A DNA stretch of 48,319 nt from Clostridia bacterium. GTDB lineage: Bacteria > Bacillota > Clostridia > Christensenellales > Aristaeellaceae. Of the stretch, positions 40,793-48,319 are shown in pieces. The stretch spans positions 1-48,319 of the forward strand of contig JAEDGL010000003.1 in assembly GCA_016297535.1 (NCBI GenBank), in the 5' to 3' direction. A model generated the notes under the pieces. It worked only from the letters and a program-made list of their open reading frames with translations. It had not been told where the DNA came from and did no database searches. A program made the translations under genes and the position numbers. How positions within the stretch are numbered: the first letter of the stretch is position 1; each line of letters opens with the position of its first letter.

Positions 40793-41545
40793 TTACTCTC
40801 CCCTTTCCAGCTTTGAAACGCGCTGCTCCAAGGCACAAAGGCGCGTTTCAAGCGTTTCGTCTGATTGCGGTTTCAAAAACTGTGTCATCATGTAGCCCTG
40901 CCGGCCCTGCGGGGTGACGATCGCCGCCCAGCCGTCCGCAACCTGCTCAACCGTTACCTGCGTGCCCGCGGGCACCCGGGCCAGACGGCGGCTGTGCTCG
41001 GACGGGCGCAGCCGCAGATTGGCGGTTGCGCCGCTGGATACGGTAACAATGGCCTGCCCGTTCATGGTTGCCTCCTCTTCATAAAAAACGTCCCTGACCC
41101 TGCCCGCCCAGCGCCACTCGCCCAGGCGGCTGTCTCTGGCAAAGCCGTTGATCCCGCCGGAGGAGGTGCAATGCACAATCACCAGCGGGCAAACGCTGGC
41201 CACCATACCCGCATGGTAGTAATCCCGGGTGTCGCCGGTATCGTGCGTGCCACCGGGGAGGTAGCGGGCGTTCAGGCCGGAGGAATCTTCCCGGGCCTTG
41301 TACACCACCTCCCCGGGCATCAGCTGCGCCGCGTCCTGGAGGCGGCGCAGCTTCCGGGTTTGATACCGGGCAAAATAGTTGCTGGAATGCAGAGGATAGG
41401 GCGCATGGCCAAGCCGGTACATCCCGCCCATCACCGCGCCGATGCAATCGCACACGCCGTTTTCGCCCGTTCCTCCGGTGCGGTAGACGGGGCGCCCGGC
41501 TTCGATGGCCAGCACCTGCTCCAGAAGCGCTTTGGCTGTAATCAT
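40793..41545 (-). CDS. NlpC/P60 peptidoglycan hydrolase with SH3 domain (phage lysin)
   Basis: A 250-aa cell-wall hydrolase. Residues 1-150 are an NlpC/P60 cysteine peptidase: the nucleophile C34 lies in the VCDCIGAVMGG helix, H111 in the DYYHAGMV strand, and H125 is a likely third residue. The domain cuts peptide stems of peptidoglycan. About 165-225 is a bacterial SH3-like domain (IVTVSSGATANLRLRPSE, with AGTQVTVEQVADGWAAIVTP) for wall binding. A short coiled tail closes the protein (ETRLCALEQRVSKLERG). ATG 41545 overlaps the end of the upstream gene. Either the lytic endolysin or a virion-borne wall hydrolase. Confidence 0.85.
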   Translation of the reverse strand: MITAKALLEQVLAIEAGRPVYRTGGTGENGVCDCIGAVMGGMYRLGHAPYPLHSSNYFARYQTRKLRRLQDAAQLMPGEVVYKAREDSSGLNARYLPGGTHDTGDTRDYYHAGMVASVCPLVIVHCTSSGGINGFARDSRLGEWRWAGRVRDVFYEEEATMNGQAIVTVSSGATANLRLRPSEHSRRLARVPAGTQVTVEQVADGWAAIVTPQGRQGYMMTQFLKPQSDETLETRLCALEQRVSKLERGE

Positions 41546-43540
41546 TTACGCCTCCACGGTAATCACCGAATCCCCGGTGATTTCTCTGGCTACCACGCGC
41601 ATGAAGGCCACGTTCTCAAGCTGCTCCCAGTTGGGCACCACAAAGCTGAGCACGTTGCCTTCCTCATCCGCCGTATACGTCCAGGTAGTGCCGGGGAAGC
41701 CGCTGGTGCCATCCCAGCCGGCAACGCTGAGCAGCTTGGACGACACATCGCGCGCCGAGTAGAAGTGCACGCCCACATTGGCCGTTTTTTCCGGCATGAG
41801 CATATTGGTAAACGTGACCGTATCGCCCACGCTTACGGGAATGTAGCCGGTCAGATCGGTCGCGGCGTTGGCGCTTACGCTGCCGGAGGAGGCGCTGATG
41901 CGGTAGCCGTCCAGCCAGCCGGTGCCGTTGAGGATGGATCCGTCATCATCGGTGGCCATGGGCAGCTGATTGGGCTTTTCCAGATTGAGCGGCGCGTAGG
42001 AGCACTGGCGGCTTTCCCCCGCGCCCAGGCGGGTGATGATCAGGGTGCGGTTTTTTCTGTTGACGGTTACAAAATCCACCGCCGTTTCGCCGGAGGTGCC
42101 CGGCATGCGCAGGGGCTGGGTTTCATCGTAGCTCAGATTGCCCGCGCAGGTTACCGTGACGATGGGAAAGGGCAGATCTCCCAGGATGATTTCGTCCCGG
42201 TGCGCATGGCCGCAAAACCAGCCCGCGATTTCGCCCCCGGCGGCGGAAAAATCCACCGAGACGGAGGCGTCCGCCCAGGTGTCCTCCCCTGCGGAGGCAT
42301 CGTGCGTGTAGCTGCCCTCATAGGCGCCGCGCCGGGCGTAGGCCGATACCACGCCGCGCACCAGATCGGTGCAGCGGATCCGGCTGTAATCGATGGGCAG
42401 TCTGGCAGTGGGCGGCACATGGCTGGCCAGGATGATGCACCAGTCCGCCTCCACATGGAGCGCATCAATCAGCCAATCCAGCTGCTGCTGGGTGTAGCCG
42501 CCGCTCATGGTGTTCCATACGGCGGTTCCGTCCTCGTTCTGGCTCCACTGGCCATCGTGGGAATTAAGGCAGATGAAGCGCGTCTTCTGCGGGGTGTCAT
42601 CCACATAGAAGTACGTGCCCGCCGGGCCGAACACGCGCGCAAAGTGTCCGTTCTGCGGACGGAACAGGTACTGCCACAGCTGATCGGGCGAAAGGTTTCT
42701 TTTGTAGGCGTTGCCCATGTTGCCGGCCGAGTAAACGCCCCAGGCGCCGTCGTGATTGCCCTGCAAAAGCAAAAGCCTTTCCTTTACGGGCCGCAGGTAC
42801 TGCCAGGCGCGGTCGTAGCAGGGCTTGAGCCATTCGGCCATGGCCAGGCTGTCGTTGGTCATCAGATCGCCGCAGTTGATCATCAGCGGCACATCCGTCT
42901 GATCCATCACCGCGGCGGCAATCGCGCCCAGGTTGCGGACAAAGGCATTGTCCTCCTCGCCCACGTGCAGATCCGAGCAAAGCGCAAAGCACACGCCCTG
43001 CGCGCCGCATTCATCCTGCGCTTGGCGTACGGCGCTGACGGCGGCTTTGACCGCATACTCCCAATAGGAGGGTACCGTGTAGGGCTTCGCGGCCAGCGCG
43101 GCGGCATCTGCGCTCCGGGCGGCGGTTTCAGCCCGGGCAGCGGCATCCAGCGCCTGACGGATGGCCAGCTGCACATCCACGGTTACCTCCGTATCGCCGT
43201 CCTCCACGGGCTCGCCCACGCTTTCCAGCACCACAAAGGCAGCGTACTCCATGGGCGTGTACACCTCCATGGTTCCGTCCTCCTGCGGAATCTGCAGCCG
43301 GACATCCCACACATATACGCCGGGATCCAGCCGGGTTTCGCGGCTGGTGAGCCTGATGCCCACCACCTCGTCCGAGGCATCAAAGCGCTTTCGCAGCAGC
43401 ACCTCGTCGCTGCGCACGCTGCGCTTGACGGTGAATACCGCGTCCGTGCCCTCGGGCAGGTCGCGCCCGGACAGATCGATGCGCAAAAACAGGCTGTCGC
43501 CGCGCGTTAACTGAATATCGTATCCGTTGATCTCAACCAT
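41546..43540 (-). CDS. Phage baseplate-type protein fused to a metallophosphoesterase
   Basis: A 664-aa protein. Residues about 1-110 form a BppU-like N-terminal domain (MVEINGYDIQLTRGDSLFLR, then ...YVWDVRLQIP), used in Firmicutes phages to attach to the tail tip. Residues about 110-150 are an alanine-rich coil. About 185-480 is a calcineurin-like metallophosphoesterase with the complete motif set S-D190-L-H, NCGDLM, QGNHDGAWG, SHVPP and CGHAH. The last 150 residues form a beta domain (LDGYRISASSGSVSANAATD) resembling carbohydrate-binding jelly rolls. It may act on teichoic acids or other surface phosphodiesters during adsorption; this is inference. GGAGTG precedes ATG 43540; the longer frame is not supported. 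Confidence 0.8.
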   Translation of the reverse strand: MVEINGYDIQLTRGDSLFLRIDLSGRDLPEGTDAVFTVKRSVRSDEVLLRKRFDASDEVVGIRLTSRETRLDPGVYVWDVRLQIPQEDGTMEVYTPMEYAAFVVLESVGEPVEDGDTEVTVDVQLAIRQALDAAARAETAARSADAAALAAKPYTVPSYWEYAVKAAVSAVRQAQDECGAQGVCFALCSDLHVGEEDNAFVRNLGAIAAAVMDQTDVPLMINCGDLMTNDSLAMAEWLKPCYDRAWQYLRPVKERLLLLQGNHDGAWGVYSAGNMGNAYKRNLSPDQLWQYLFRPQNGHFARVFGPAGTYFYVDDTPQKTRFICLNSHDGQWSQNEDGTAVWNTMSGGYTQQQLDWLIDALHVEADWCIILASHVPPTARLPIDYSRIRCTDLVRGVVSAYARRGAYEGSYTHDASAGEDTWADASVSVDFSAAGGEIAGWFCGHAHRDEIILGDLPFPIVTVTCAGNLSYDETQPLRMPGTSGETAVDFVTVNRKNRTLIITRLGAGESRQCSYAPLNLEKPNQLPMATDDDGSILNGTGWLDGYRISASSGSVSANAATDLTGYIPVSVGDTVTFTNMLMPEKTANVGVHFYSARDVSSKLLSVAGWDGTSGFPGTTWTYTADEEGNVLSFVVPNWEQLENVAFMRVVAREITGDSVITVEA

Positions 43541-43544
43541 TGTC

Positions 43545-43727
43545 TCACTCCTTTTTGGCTTCCAGCGCCGCGATCCGCCTTTGCAGAGCCGATTGCTTTT
43601 CAAACAGCTCGTCCATCAGCTGCGTCAGGCGCAGGGCAAAGCGTTTTTCATCCCCCGACCACTTTTCCGGCGTCATCAGGGGCTCGTACTGGCAGATGGA
43701 GGCGTGGCGGCGTTTGGGACTGTTCAT
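43545..43727 (-). CDS. Small hypothetical phage protein
   Basis: A 60-aa charged protein with a helical C-terminus (FALRLTQLMDELFEKQSALQ). Its ATG overlaps the stop of the preceding gene by one base and it ends 5 bp before the BppU fusion. No function recognised; likely a small tail-assembly or connector-associated protein. Confidence 0.6.
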   Translation of the reverse strand: MNSPKRRHASICQYEPLMTPEKWSGDEKRFALRLTQLMDELFEKQSALQRRIAALEAKKE

Positions 43728-45205
43728 CAGGCATCCTCCTCCGTATCCATGTCAATCTGCAATCCGCCCAGCAGCTGCCAGGGCGTTTCGCCCGCGCTTT
43801 CCAGCGTAAGGCGGAAGCGCCTGCCGCGCAGCGCAAAGGGAACGCAGCGCTGGCGCGCGCCGGGCCGGAAGGAAACCGTCTTGCTTTTGGCGCGGCTTTC
43901 GGTTTCAAGGGTCAGGCGAATGGAAGCCTCGCGGGGGCAATCCACGCAGAGGTACACGCGGAAATCGCGCTTGATCAGCTGGGGCGCCTCCAGGCTGTAC
44001 CAGCCGCTTTGCCAGCGCATGGGCTGCGCCTGCCCGCCCGTCATGCAATCCTCCTGCCACAGCCAGATGCGCCCAGGCGTTTGGGCGCTGGTAAAGTAAA
44101 GCGCGTCCTCCGTGGGCAGAAAGCTTTCCACCGCCGTATCGGTACGCACCAGCCAGGTGTTTTCGCGGGTATTGAACATGAGCACGGCGTTGTTGGTGGG
44201 GCTGCCGTCCAGGGCGAGGGCACAGTAGTACGTGCCCTTCCACAGGCAGGCGGCGGCCTCGTGCAGGGCGTCGGGGTTGATGCGGTCAAACACCCTCCGG
44301 GCACATTCCGGCTGAAAGGGGACGACGCTCTCCCCGTCGTAGCAAAGCACGCCCTCGCGTCCAAGCATCAGAATGCGGCTGGTATCCACCGCTACCGTCT
44401 GGGCGCAGGCCGTGCCGCCGCCGTACTGCTCCTTGAATACATAGGTGCCCGGATCGGTGCCGAGCACCCGCCAGACCCTTGTTTTTTTCATGGCGATCAG
44501 CTGGCTGCCAAACGGCGTGAGCGCGGTAAAGCTGTCGCCGTCCCAGGAGGGCTGCAGCACATCGCCCGCGCCATCCTCGGGGATTTCCTCGTTGGCAGAC
44601 CAGTCGTAGGGATCATACGGCGCGGAATACACCAGCATATCCGGATCGTCCGGGATGCCGCCGCCCCAGATGCGCTCGGCATACCGGGCGATCACGCCAA
44701 ACTTTTTGGGGGTTGCAATGGCGCTGACGGCCATCGTATCGCCCCGGATGCAGATCATGCCGTCCTGCGCGTTGCTCATCAGCAGCACATCCACGGGCGC
44801 GTCGCGGTTTTCCACGTTGATTTCATAAGCCGCCCAGCTCCACACATCGCTGAGATAGCGCGTCTGATCCCACCCGTAGGGCATGTCCAGCCTTTTCCAG
44901 TGCCCGTCGCCGGGCAGCATCCAGTACAGCTGGCCGCCCGCAGCGGCCACCAGCACCTCGTGCTGACCATCCGGCGCATACCAGCGGCGGTACAGCCGTG
45001 CCAGCGTCTGAATGGGCGCGGGCGTCCGGGGCGCAAGCAGCCTGCAGGCCGCCACGGGCCTGAGCACGCCCTGTGCTGTGCAGGCGTTTTCACAGTCGGC
45101 GGCATAGCGCGGATCCCTGTCCATGCCGTCGCCGTACTGGAAAAGCCCCCTGCATTCGGGAATGCGCACCGTGGCGCCTGCGGCGTTTCGCGTTACATAG
45201 GCCAT
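43727..45205 (-). CDS. Large phage tail/stabilisation protein, propeller-like
   Basis: A 492-aa protein built of many short beta strands with repeating W/Y-containing turns (for example VLVAAAGGQLYWMLPGDGHW, YAERIWGGGIPDDPDMLVYS, FTALTPFGSQLIAMKKTRVW, VLMFNTRENTWLVRTDTAVE). The pattern suggests a beta-propeller like the stabilisation proteins under the connector of short-tailed phages. The C-terminal 100 residues form a separate beta domain (REASIRLTLETESRAKSKTV). It follows the head genes directly, with no tail tube or tape measure between, supporting a podovirus-like virion. Confidence 0.65.
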   Translation of the reverse strand: MAYVTRNAAGATVRIPECRGLFQYGDGMDRDPRYAADCENACTAQGVLRPVAACRLLAPRTPAPIQTLARLYRRWYAPDGQHEVLVAAAGGQLYWMLPGDGHWKRLDMPYGWDQTRYLSDVWSWAAYEINVENRDAPVDVLLMSNAQDGMICIRGDTMAVSAIATPKKFGVIARYAERIWGGGIPDDPDMLVYSAPYDPYDWSANEEIPEDGAGDVLQPSWDGDSFTALTPFGSQLIAMKKTRVWRVLGTDPGTYVFKEQYGGGTACAQTVAVDTSRILMLGREGVLCYDGESVVPFQPECARRVFDRINPDALHEAAACLWKGTYYCALALDGSPTNNAVLMFNTRENTWLVRTDTAVESFLPTEDALYFTSAQTPGRIWLWQEDCMTGGQAQPMRWQSGWYSLEAPQLIKRDFRVYLCVDCPREASIRLTLETESRAKSKTVSFRPGARQRCVPFALRGRRFRLTLESAGETPWQLLGGLQIDMDTEEDA

Positions 45206-45228
45206 CGGGCCTTCTCTCCTTTCATGGT

Positions 45229-45600
45229 TCAGTTGGGGATATGGGTGATGAACCGCCCGCTGCGCGCGCTGCGAAGCCGGCTTTCCACCTCCTCAAACGC
45301 CCTGCGGAAGGCGTAGCCCCGGCTCTGGCGCTGGGCGTTGCCGTTTCGGCAGATGAGCCAGGTGGCCCAGTCGGCAATGGCGCGGTGCGTCCAGGCGGGC
45401 AGATTGGGCGTGCTGCGGTCGTGCGAAAGGGGCGGATCCTCCTCCGCCCCTTCGCCCACATGCCGCCCACAGGCGGCCATCAGCAGCCGGTCATAGCCCT
45501 CGTTGAGGTATTGCGTCAGATGGGGCAGATAGTCCTGCACATCCTCGGCGTCGCCGCCGGTTTGAAACAGAACCTGCTGCCGGAGTGCCGAAAGATCCAT
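45229..45600 (-). CDS. Phage head-tail connector-like protein
   Basis: A 123-aa helical protein (LSALRQQVLFQTGGDAEDVQ, LTQYLNEGYDRLLMAACG, AFRRAFEEVESRLRSARSGR). Size, helix content and place two genes after the major capsid protein fit a gp6/gp4-like head completion protein. It is not matched to a specific family, so the call rests on position and shape. Confidence 0.65.
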   Translation of the reverse strand: MDLSALRQQVLFQTGGDAEDVQDYLPHLTQYLNEGYDRLLMAACGRHVGEGAEEDPPLSHDRSTPNLPAWTHRAIADWATWLICRNGNAQRQSRGYAFRRAFEEVESRLRSARSGRFITHIPN

Positions 45601-45612
45601 CCCGATCCCTCC

Positions 45613-45819
45613 TTACAGATTGGGATAGCGCTGCTTGAGCTGCATAAACACCGGCACCTTCACATCCACATATTCGCCGCGGCGGATCTGGGTAACGGTG
45701 CCGTTGATGATCACGTTCTCGGTCTGATCCACGCTGACCTCGGTGCCGGTTTCCTCCAGCAGAGGCAGAAAAATGCGAACGGTGGGCTCCACGATCAACC
45801 CGGTTTTCTTGCCAGACAT
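45613..45819 (-). CDS. Small phage protein after the capsid gene
   Basis: A 68-aa beta-rich protein (PTVRIFLPLLEETGTEVSVD, TVTQIRRGEYVDVKVPVFMQ). The frame extends to 45957, but ATG 45819 with GGAGT is the proper start. No family recognised; such short proteins after a major capsid gene are often head-decoration or completion proteins. Confidence 0.65.
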   Translation of the reverse strand: MSGKKTGLIVEPTVRIFLPLLEETGTEVSVDQTENVIINGTVTQIRRGEYVDVKVPVFMQLKQRYPNL

Positions 45820-45916
45820 TGTATCTACTCCTTTCTGCGGCAGGGGAAGGGGGTTCCCTGCCATCCGTACAAAGCGCGCTCCGGCCGCATCGGTGCAGCC
45901 GGAGCGCGCGGGTTGG

Positions 45917-47104
45917 TTAAGCGGTTGCGCCGTGCTCCACGCGCACGATGAAGGCATCCTGCAAAATGACGCAGGTAAAGCCCTTCACCTTCCAGGCAAT
46001 GGTGCCGCGCTGCTCCAGCGGGTCGGCCGCGCCGGAGGATCCGGGCGGGTTGATGATGATTTTCACGTTTTCGCCGCCCATACCCAGCTCGATATCGCCA
46101 TAGGCGTTCTGGCCATAGATGACGGTGCCGTACACGGGCGCGCCGTCCGCGCCGCCGCCGGTGGGGGTGATGGTGCCGCTTACGCCGCCCTCGGGCATCC
46201 AGCGGAAGGTGATCTTTTTGCCGGCGGCATCCACGCGATCCACGCACATGGGATGGGTGCCCACCTGCACCAGCTTGCCGGACAGCTCGCGCGCGTCGTC
46301 GGTGGTGAGAGCCTCGGACACGGTTACGGCGCGGCTCGCCTCGTCGCAGGAGGCGATGGTGAGCTTGGCGGTGGTGCCAAACAGGTAGGGCTCGCTTTTG
46401 AACACCTTGGCGTTGGTGCTTTCAAAGAACTTGACCTTGTACATGCAGCCCAGCTCGTAGCGCTCGATCTTTTCCTTGTCCTGATACTTGGCCACGTCAA
46501 TCCACTGCTCATCGGCCGTCAGGTCATAGATGGCGTCGGGATGGACGATGGCATGATAAAAGCCATCCTCAAAGGGCTGGCAGTTGTTGCGGCGCAGGGT
46601 GCGCACGGCCTGCTTGATTTCCGCCGGGGTCAGCTTGTCCGCGGCGGTAATGGCGGAACGGGCGGTTTTGCGGTTGGCATACTGCACGTTCATGCCGGCG
46701 CACAGCGCATCGCGGCAGATGGTATCCAAAGAGAGCGCCGCCTGGTCGGAAAGCAGCTTGGCCACCTCCTGGTGCATGTTATCCAGCTGGTAAAAGTTGA
46801 GCTCGTCCGTCAGCTCCACATGGCGGCCGTAGGGCTTGACCATGGCGGTAAAGGCGGTCTGCTGAATCTCCTGCCCGGCGGGGGTTACGCCCTCCCTGAG
46901 AGGCTCGGTGCAGGCCTCGTAGGGAATCATCCGGCGGAACTGCACATGCTTGCCGTTGTGCTCCGGCAGGGTGCGCTTCTGGGCGTCGCGGCCATGCACC
47001 ATTTCGGGACGGGCATTTTCCACCAGCGTGCGCTCGTAGTAATCCACCACGCCCGGCGCCACGCCGCCGGAGGTGGTTTTGTTCAGGTTGTCAAAAAGAG
47101 CCAT
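45917..47104 (-). CDS. Major capsid protein (N4-gp56 family)
   Basis: A 395-aa HK97-fold major capsid protein of the N4-gp56 family: VVDYYERTLVENARPEMVHG, then KRTLPEHNGKHVQFRRM, QQTAFTAMVKPYGRHVELTD, and DNMHQEVAKLLSDQAALSLD with the INPP-like C-terminal part (IIINPPGSSGAADPLEQRG). It builds the phage head shell. The N-terminal signature and the order portal, scaffold, capsid are consistent. GGAGGACACA precedes the ATG. The C-terminal 80 residues include an inserted Ig-like stretch (RWMPEGGVSGTITPTGGG). Confidence 0.92.
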   Translation of the reverse strand: MALFDNLNKTTSGGVAPGVVDYYERTLVENARPEMVHGRDAQKRTLPEHNGKHVQFRRMIPYEACTEPLREGVTPAGQEIQQTAFTAMVKPYGRHVELTDELNFYQLDNMHQEVAKLLSDQAALSLDTICRDALCAGMNVQYANRKTARSAITAADKLTPAEIKQAVRTLRRNNCQPFEDGFYHAIVHPDAIYDLTADEQWIDVAKYQDKEKIERYELGCMYKVKFFESTNAKVFKSEPYLFGTTAKLTIASCDEASRAVTVSEALTTDDARELSGKLVQVGTHPMCVDRVDAAGKKITFRWMPEGGVSGTITPTGGGADGAPVYGTVIYGQNAYGDIELGMGGENVKIIINPPGSSGAADPLEQRGTIAWKVKGFTCVILQDAFIVRVEHGATA

Positions 47105-47147
47105 TGTGTGTCCTCCTTTTTATTGGTTTGGTATCAGAAAACGCCGC

Positions 47148-47552
47148 TTAGCAGCTCATGTCCACCTTTGCGCCGCGCTTGAGCATTTCGTTGAGCTTAT
47201 CAAACTGCTGCTCGTTCATGGCGTTGATGTTCATGGCGCCTGCGCCGCCGTTGGCAGTGCGCACGGGCACGGGCGGGGTCTGGGCGGGCCTGAGGGTATT
47301 CCATACGTCGATGAAATCCCATTCGCCCTGAAGAATGCGCGCGCGAACCTCGGGATCGGTGTTGTACAGCGCCATCACATCCGTGTTGGCAACGGCCTGG
47401 ATGGTGCGTGCCTGAGTGATGAGCTCCTGCGCGCGCAGCTTCAGCTCCAGGTTCTGCTCATTTGGCAAAACGGGCGTTTCGGTCTGCGCGGGCTGATGGC
47501 TCTGCGCCTCGGGCTGAAGCATTTCTTCCATGGTCAGGGTGTTGGTTTCCAT
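47148..47552 (-). CDS. Phage scaffold-like protein
   Basis: A 134-aa acidic, helical protein lying between portal and major capsid, the usual place of the scaffolding protein. It has glutamine- and glutamate-rich N-terminus, NLELKLRAQELITQARTIQA as a central helix, and a C-terminal helix MNEQQFDKLNEMLKRGAKVD that could bind capsid. Function is assigned from position and character. Confidence 0.7.
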   Translation of the reverse strand: METNTLTMEEMLQPEAQSHQPAQTETPVLPNEQNLELKLRAQELITQARTIQAVANTDVMALYNTDPEVRARILQGEWDFIDVWNTLRPAQTPPVPVRTANGGAGAMNINAMNEQQFDKLNEMLKRGAKVDMSC

Positions 47553-47629
47553 AGGGGGTTCCTCCTTTTCTTGTCATGGCCATGACGTTGTGTGGGTGTT
47601 TCCGGCAGGGCCGGTATCAAAAAAGCGGA

Positions 47630-48319
47630 TCAGGCAGGCGTTACGCTCTGCTTTTCCGCTTCATTGATCATGTTTTGTTCGTCCAGCTTCTTTTGCATCA
47701 GCAGGATGGTTTCCTCCAGCTCGGTTCGCTCGGCCAGCAGCTGCTCCACCAGCGCCTGCTGCTGTTGAACGTTGTGCCGCTGTCGATTCATCATGCCATC
47801 CGCCTCGCGGCACATTTCCCTGAGTTCGGCGTTTTCGGCGGGCAGGCTTTCGTTTTGACGCAGCACAGGCAGAATGCGCTCCTTGCCCTCCACCTGCAAA
47901 AGCTCAAACAGCGTGCTCAGCGGGAAATACTGCCCGGCCTGCGCGCTCATTTCATAGGCCTGCAAAACCAGCTCGTTCTGCGCCTGCTGCCTGAGGGGAT
48001 TGCGCCGCTGCACCTGCACCTGCACGGTATAGGGCGGCGCGGGGAAGAAGCCCGCGGAAGAATCCTTTCCAAACAGCCTCTCGGGGCTTGCGTTGATCTC
48101 GCGGCGCTTCTCCCCCTGCCGCCCGGTGATAAAGAAAACCCTGCGCCGGTCGTAGAACTGGCTGATGAGCCACATGACCTGCGTAACCAGCTCGCGGAAG
48201 CCCTGGTTGAGCCCCTGCGTGCGCAGCCGGGTAATCTTGCCGCCCGCCTCCTGCAGGGCGCTGATGGCGCTGGCCGCGGTCACGCCGCCCACGGTTTCGC
48301 CGCGGGCAAACTGGTTCTG
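47630..48319 (-). CDS. Phage portal protein, C-terminal part (cut by window edge)
   Basis: The frame is open to the right edge: QNQFARGETVGGVTAASAIS and ALQEAGGKITRLRTQGLNQG, typical of the C-terminal part of portal proteins of short-tailed phages. The following 220 residues include MWLISQFYDRRRVFFITG, VQVQRRNPLRQQAQNELVLQ and a long coiled C-terminal helix (MMNRQRHNVQQQQALVEQLL, EETILLMQKKLDEQNM) that may line the tail channel. The gene begins outside the window, as do the terminase genes. Confidence 0.75.
   Translation of the reverse strand, partial: QNQFARGETVGGVTAASAISALQEAGGKITRLRTQGLNQGFRELVTQVMWLISQFYDRRRVFFITGRQGEKRREINASPERLFGKDSSAGFFPAPPYTVQVQVQRRNPLRQQAQNELVLQAYEMSAQAGQYFPLSTLFELLQVEGKERILPVLRQNESLPAENAELREMCREADGMMNRQRHNVQQQQALVEQLLAERTELEETILLMQKKLDEQNMINEAEKQSVTPA

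Larger units (their letters stand above)
38107..48319 (-). mobile_element. Prophage, late structural and lysis genes (continues beyond the right edge)
   Basis: At least thirteen consecutive minus-strand genes from portal to holin, in normal phage late order, with short gaps and overlaps. High GC equals that of the host genes, suggesting long adaptation to this host. No integrase, terminase, repressor or tail tube/tape measure is in the window. The left limit is the terminator at 38071-38100; no attachment repeat was seen there. Confidence 0.85.

Noticed and set aside
38822..47182. Long plus-strand open frames (664, 881, 435 and 479 codons) across the phage genes
   Set aside because: Antisense shadows of the phage genes: low-complexity H/G/A-rich translations without motifs or start signals.
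1..48319. CRISPR array
   Set aside because: No regularly spaced direct repeats and no cas genes were seen.

Overview
The window looks like a high-GC, spore-forming member of the Clostridia (Bacillota). The host-type DNA carries rpsB, a tRNA-Arg, gluQ, murG and the sporulation pair spoIIGA-sigE, all with GC-rich codon use. Positions 1-730 hold the start of rpsB (minus strand) and a tRNA-Arg(CCG) gene. A 28.0 kb genomic island follows, inserted at the 3' end of that tRNA. A perfect 47-bp direct repeat (730-776 and 28739-28785) marks its two ends, and base composition drops inside it.

The island is a defence island. Its left three quarters (about 930-22091) is one plus-strand operon with a promoter at 930-958 and a terminator at 22057-22091. 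It encodes a type 1 BREX system: regulator, brxA, brxB, brxC, pglX, pglZ and brxL. Several genes are not part of the standard BREX-1 set: a DUF4145-like protein between brxC and pglX, a HEPN-domain protein, a long coiled-coil protein whose C-terminal domain resembles that of PglZ, and a zinc-ribbon tandem CbxX-type AAA ATPase after brxL. pglX is in two pieces: an 851-aa methyltransferase/specificity part and a 329-aa C-terminal part, with the HEPN gene exactly in the linker. A GC dip from about 9000 to 10730 suggests that the specificity module and the HEPN gene arrived together by recombination.

The right quarter of the island (22263-28738) holds a frameshifted integrase-neighbour gene, a tyrosine integrase, a cytoplasmic BspA-type leucine-rich-repeat protein, and a hipBA toxin-antitoxin pair whose hipA has an in-frame stop. 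Last comes a compact unit: consensus promoter, about 150-nt structured RNA with possible pseudoknot, intrinsic terminator, and a PBECR4-like nuclease gene. This layout resembles type III (RNA-antitoxin) toxin-antitoxin loci and is the best candidate here for an undescribed system, together with the HEPN-split pglX.

From 28786 to 38070 the chromosome resumes: gluQ, a VOC-family protein, then on the minus strand an amidohydrolase, a sugar-type ABC importer (two permeases and a binding protein, no ATPase), a secreted SH3-like protein, murG, sigE and spoIIGA. spoIIGA has a promoter that looks like the Bacillus subtilis spoIIG promoter: Spo0A boxes, a 22-bp spacer, and a TTG start behind a strong ribosome-binding site.

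From 38071 to the right edge, minus strand, is the late part of a prophage: portal (cut by the edge), scaffold-like protein, N4-gp56 type major capsid protein, small head/connector proteins, a large head-tail or tail protein, a BppU-metallophosphoesterase fusion, an NlpC/P60-SH3 lysin, tail appendage proteins, a holin and a terminal coiled-coil protein. No tail tube or tape measure gene is seen, which suggests a short-tailed phage. Its last gene and terminator lie directly against the Spo0A boxes of spoIIGA. All family assignments are from reading the sequences; no database search was run.
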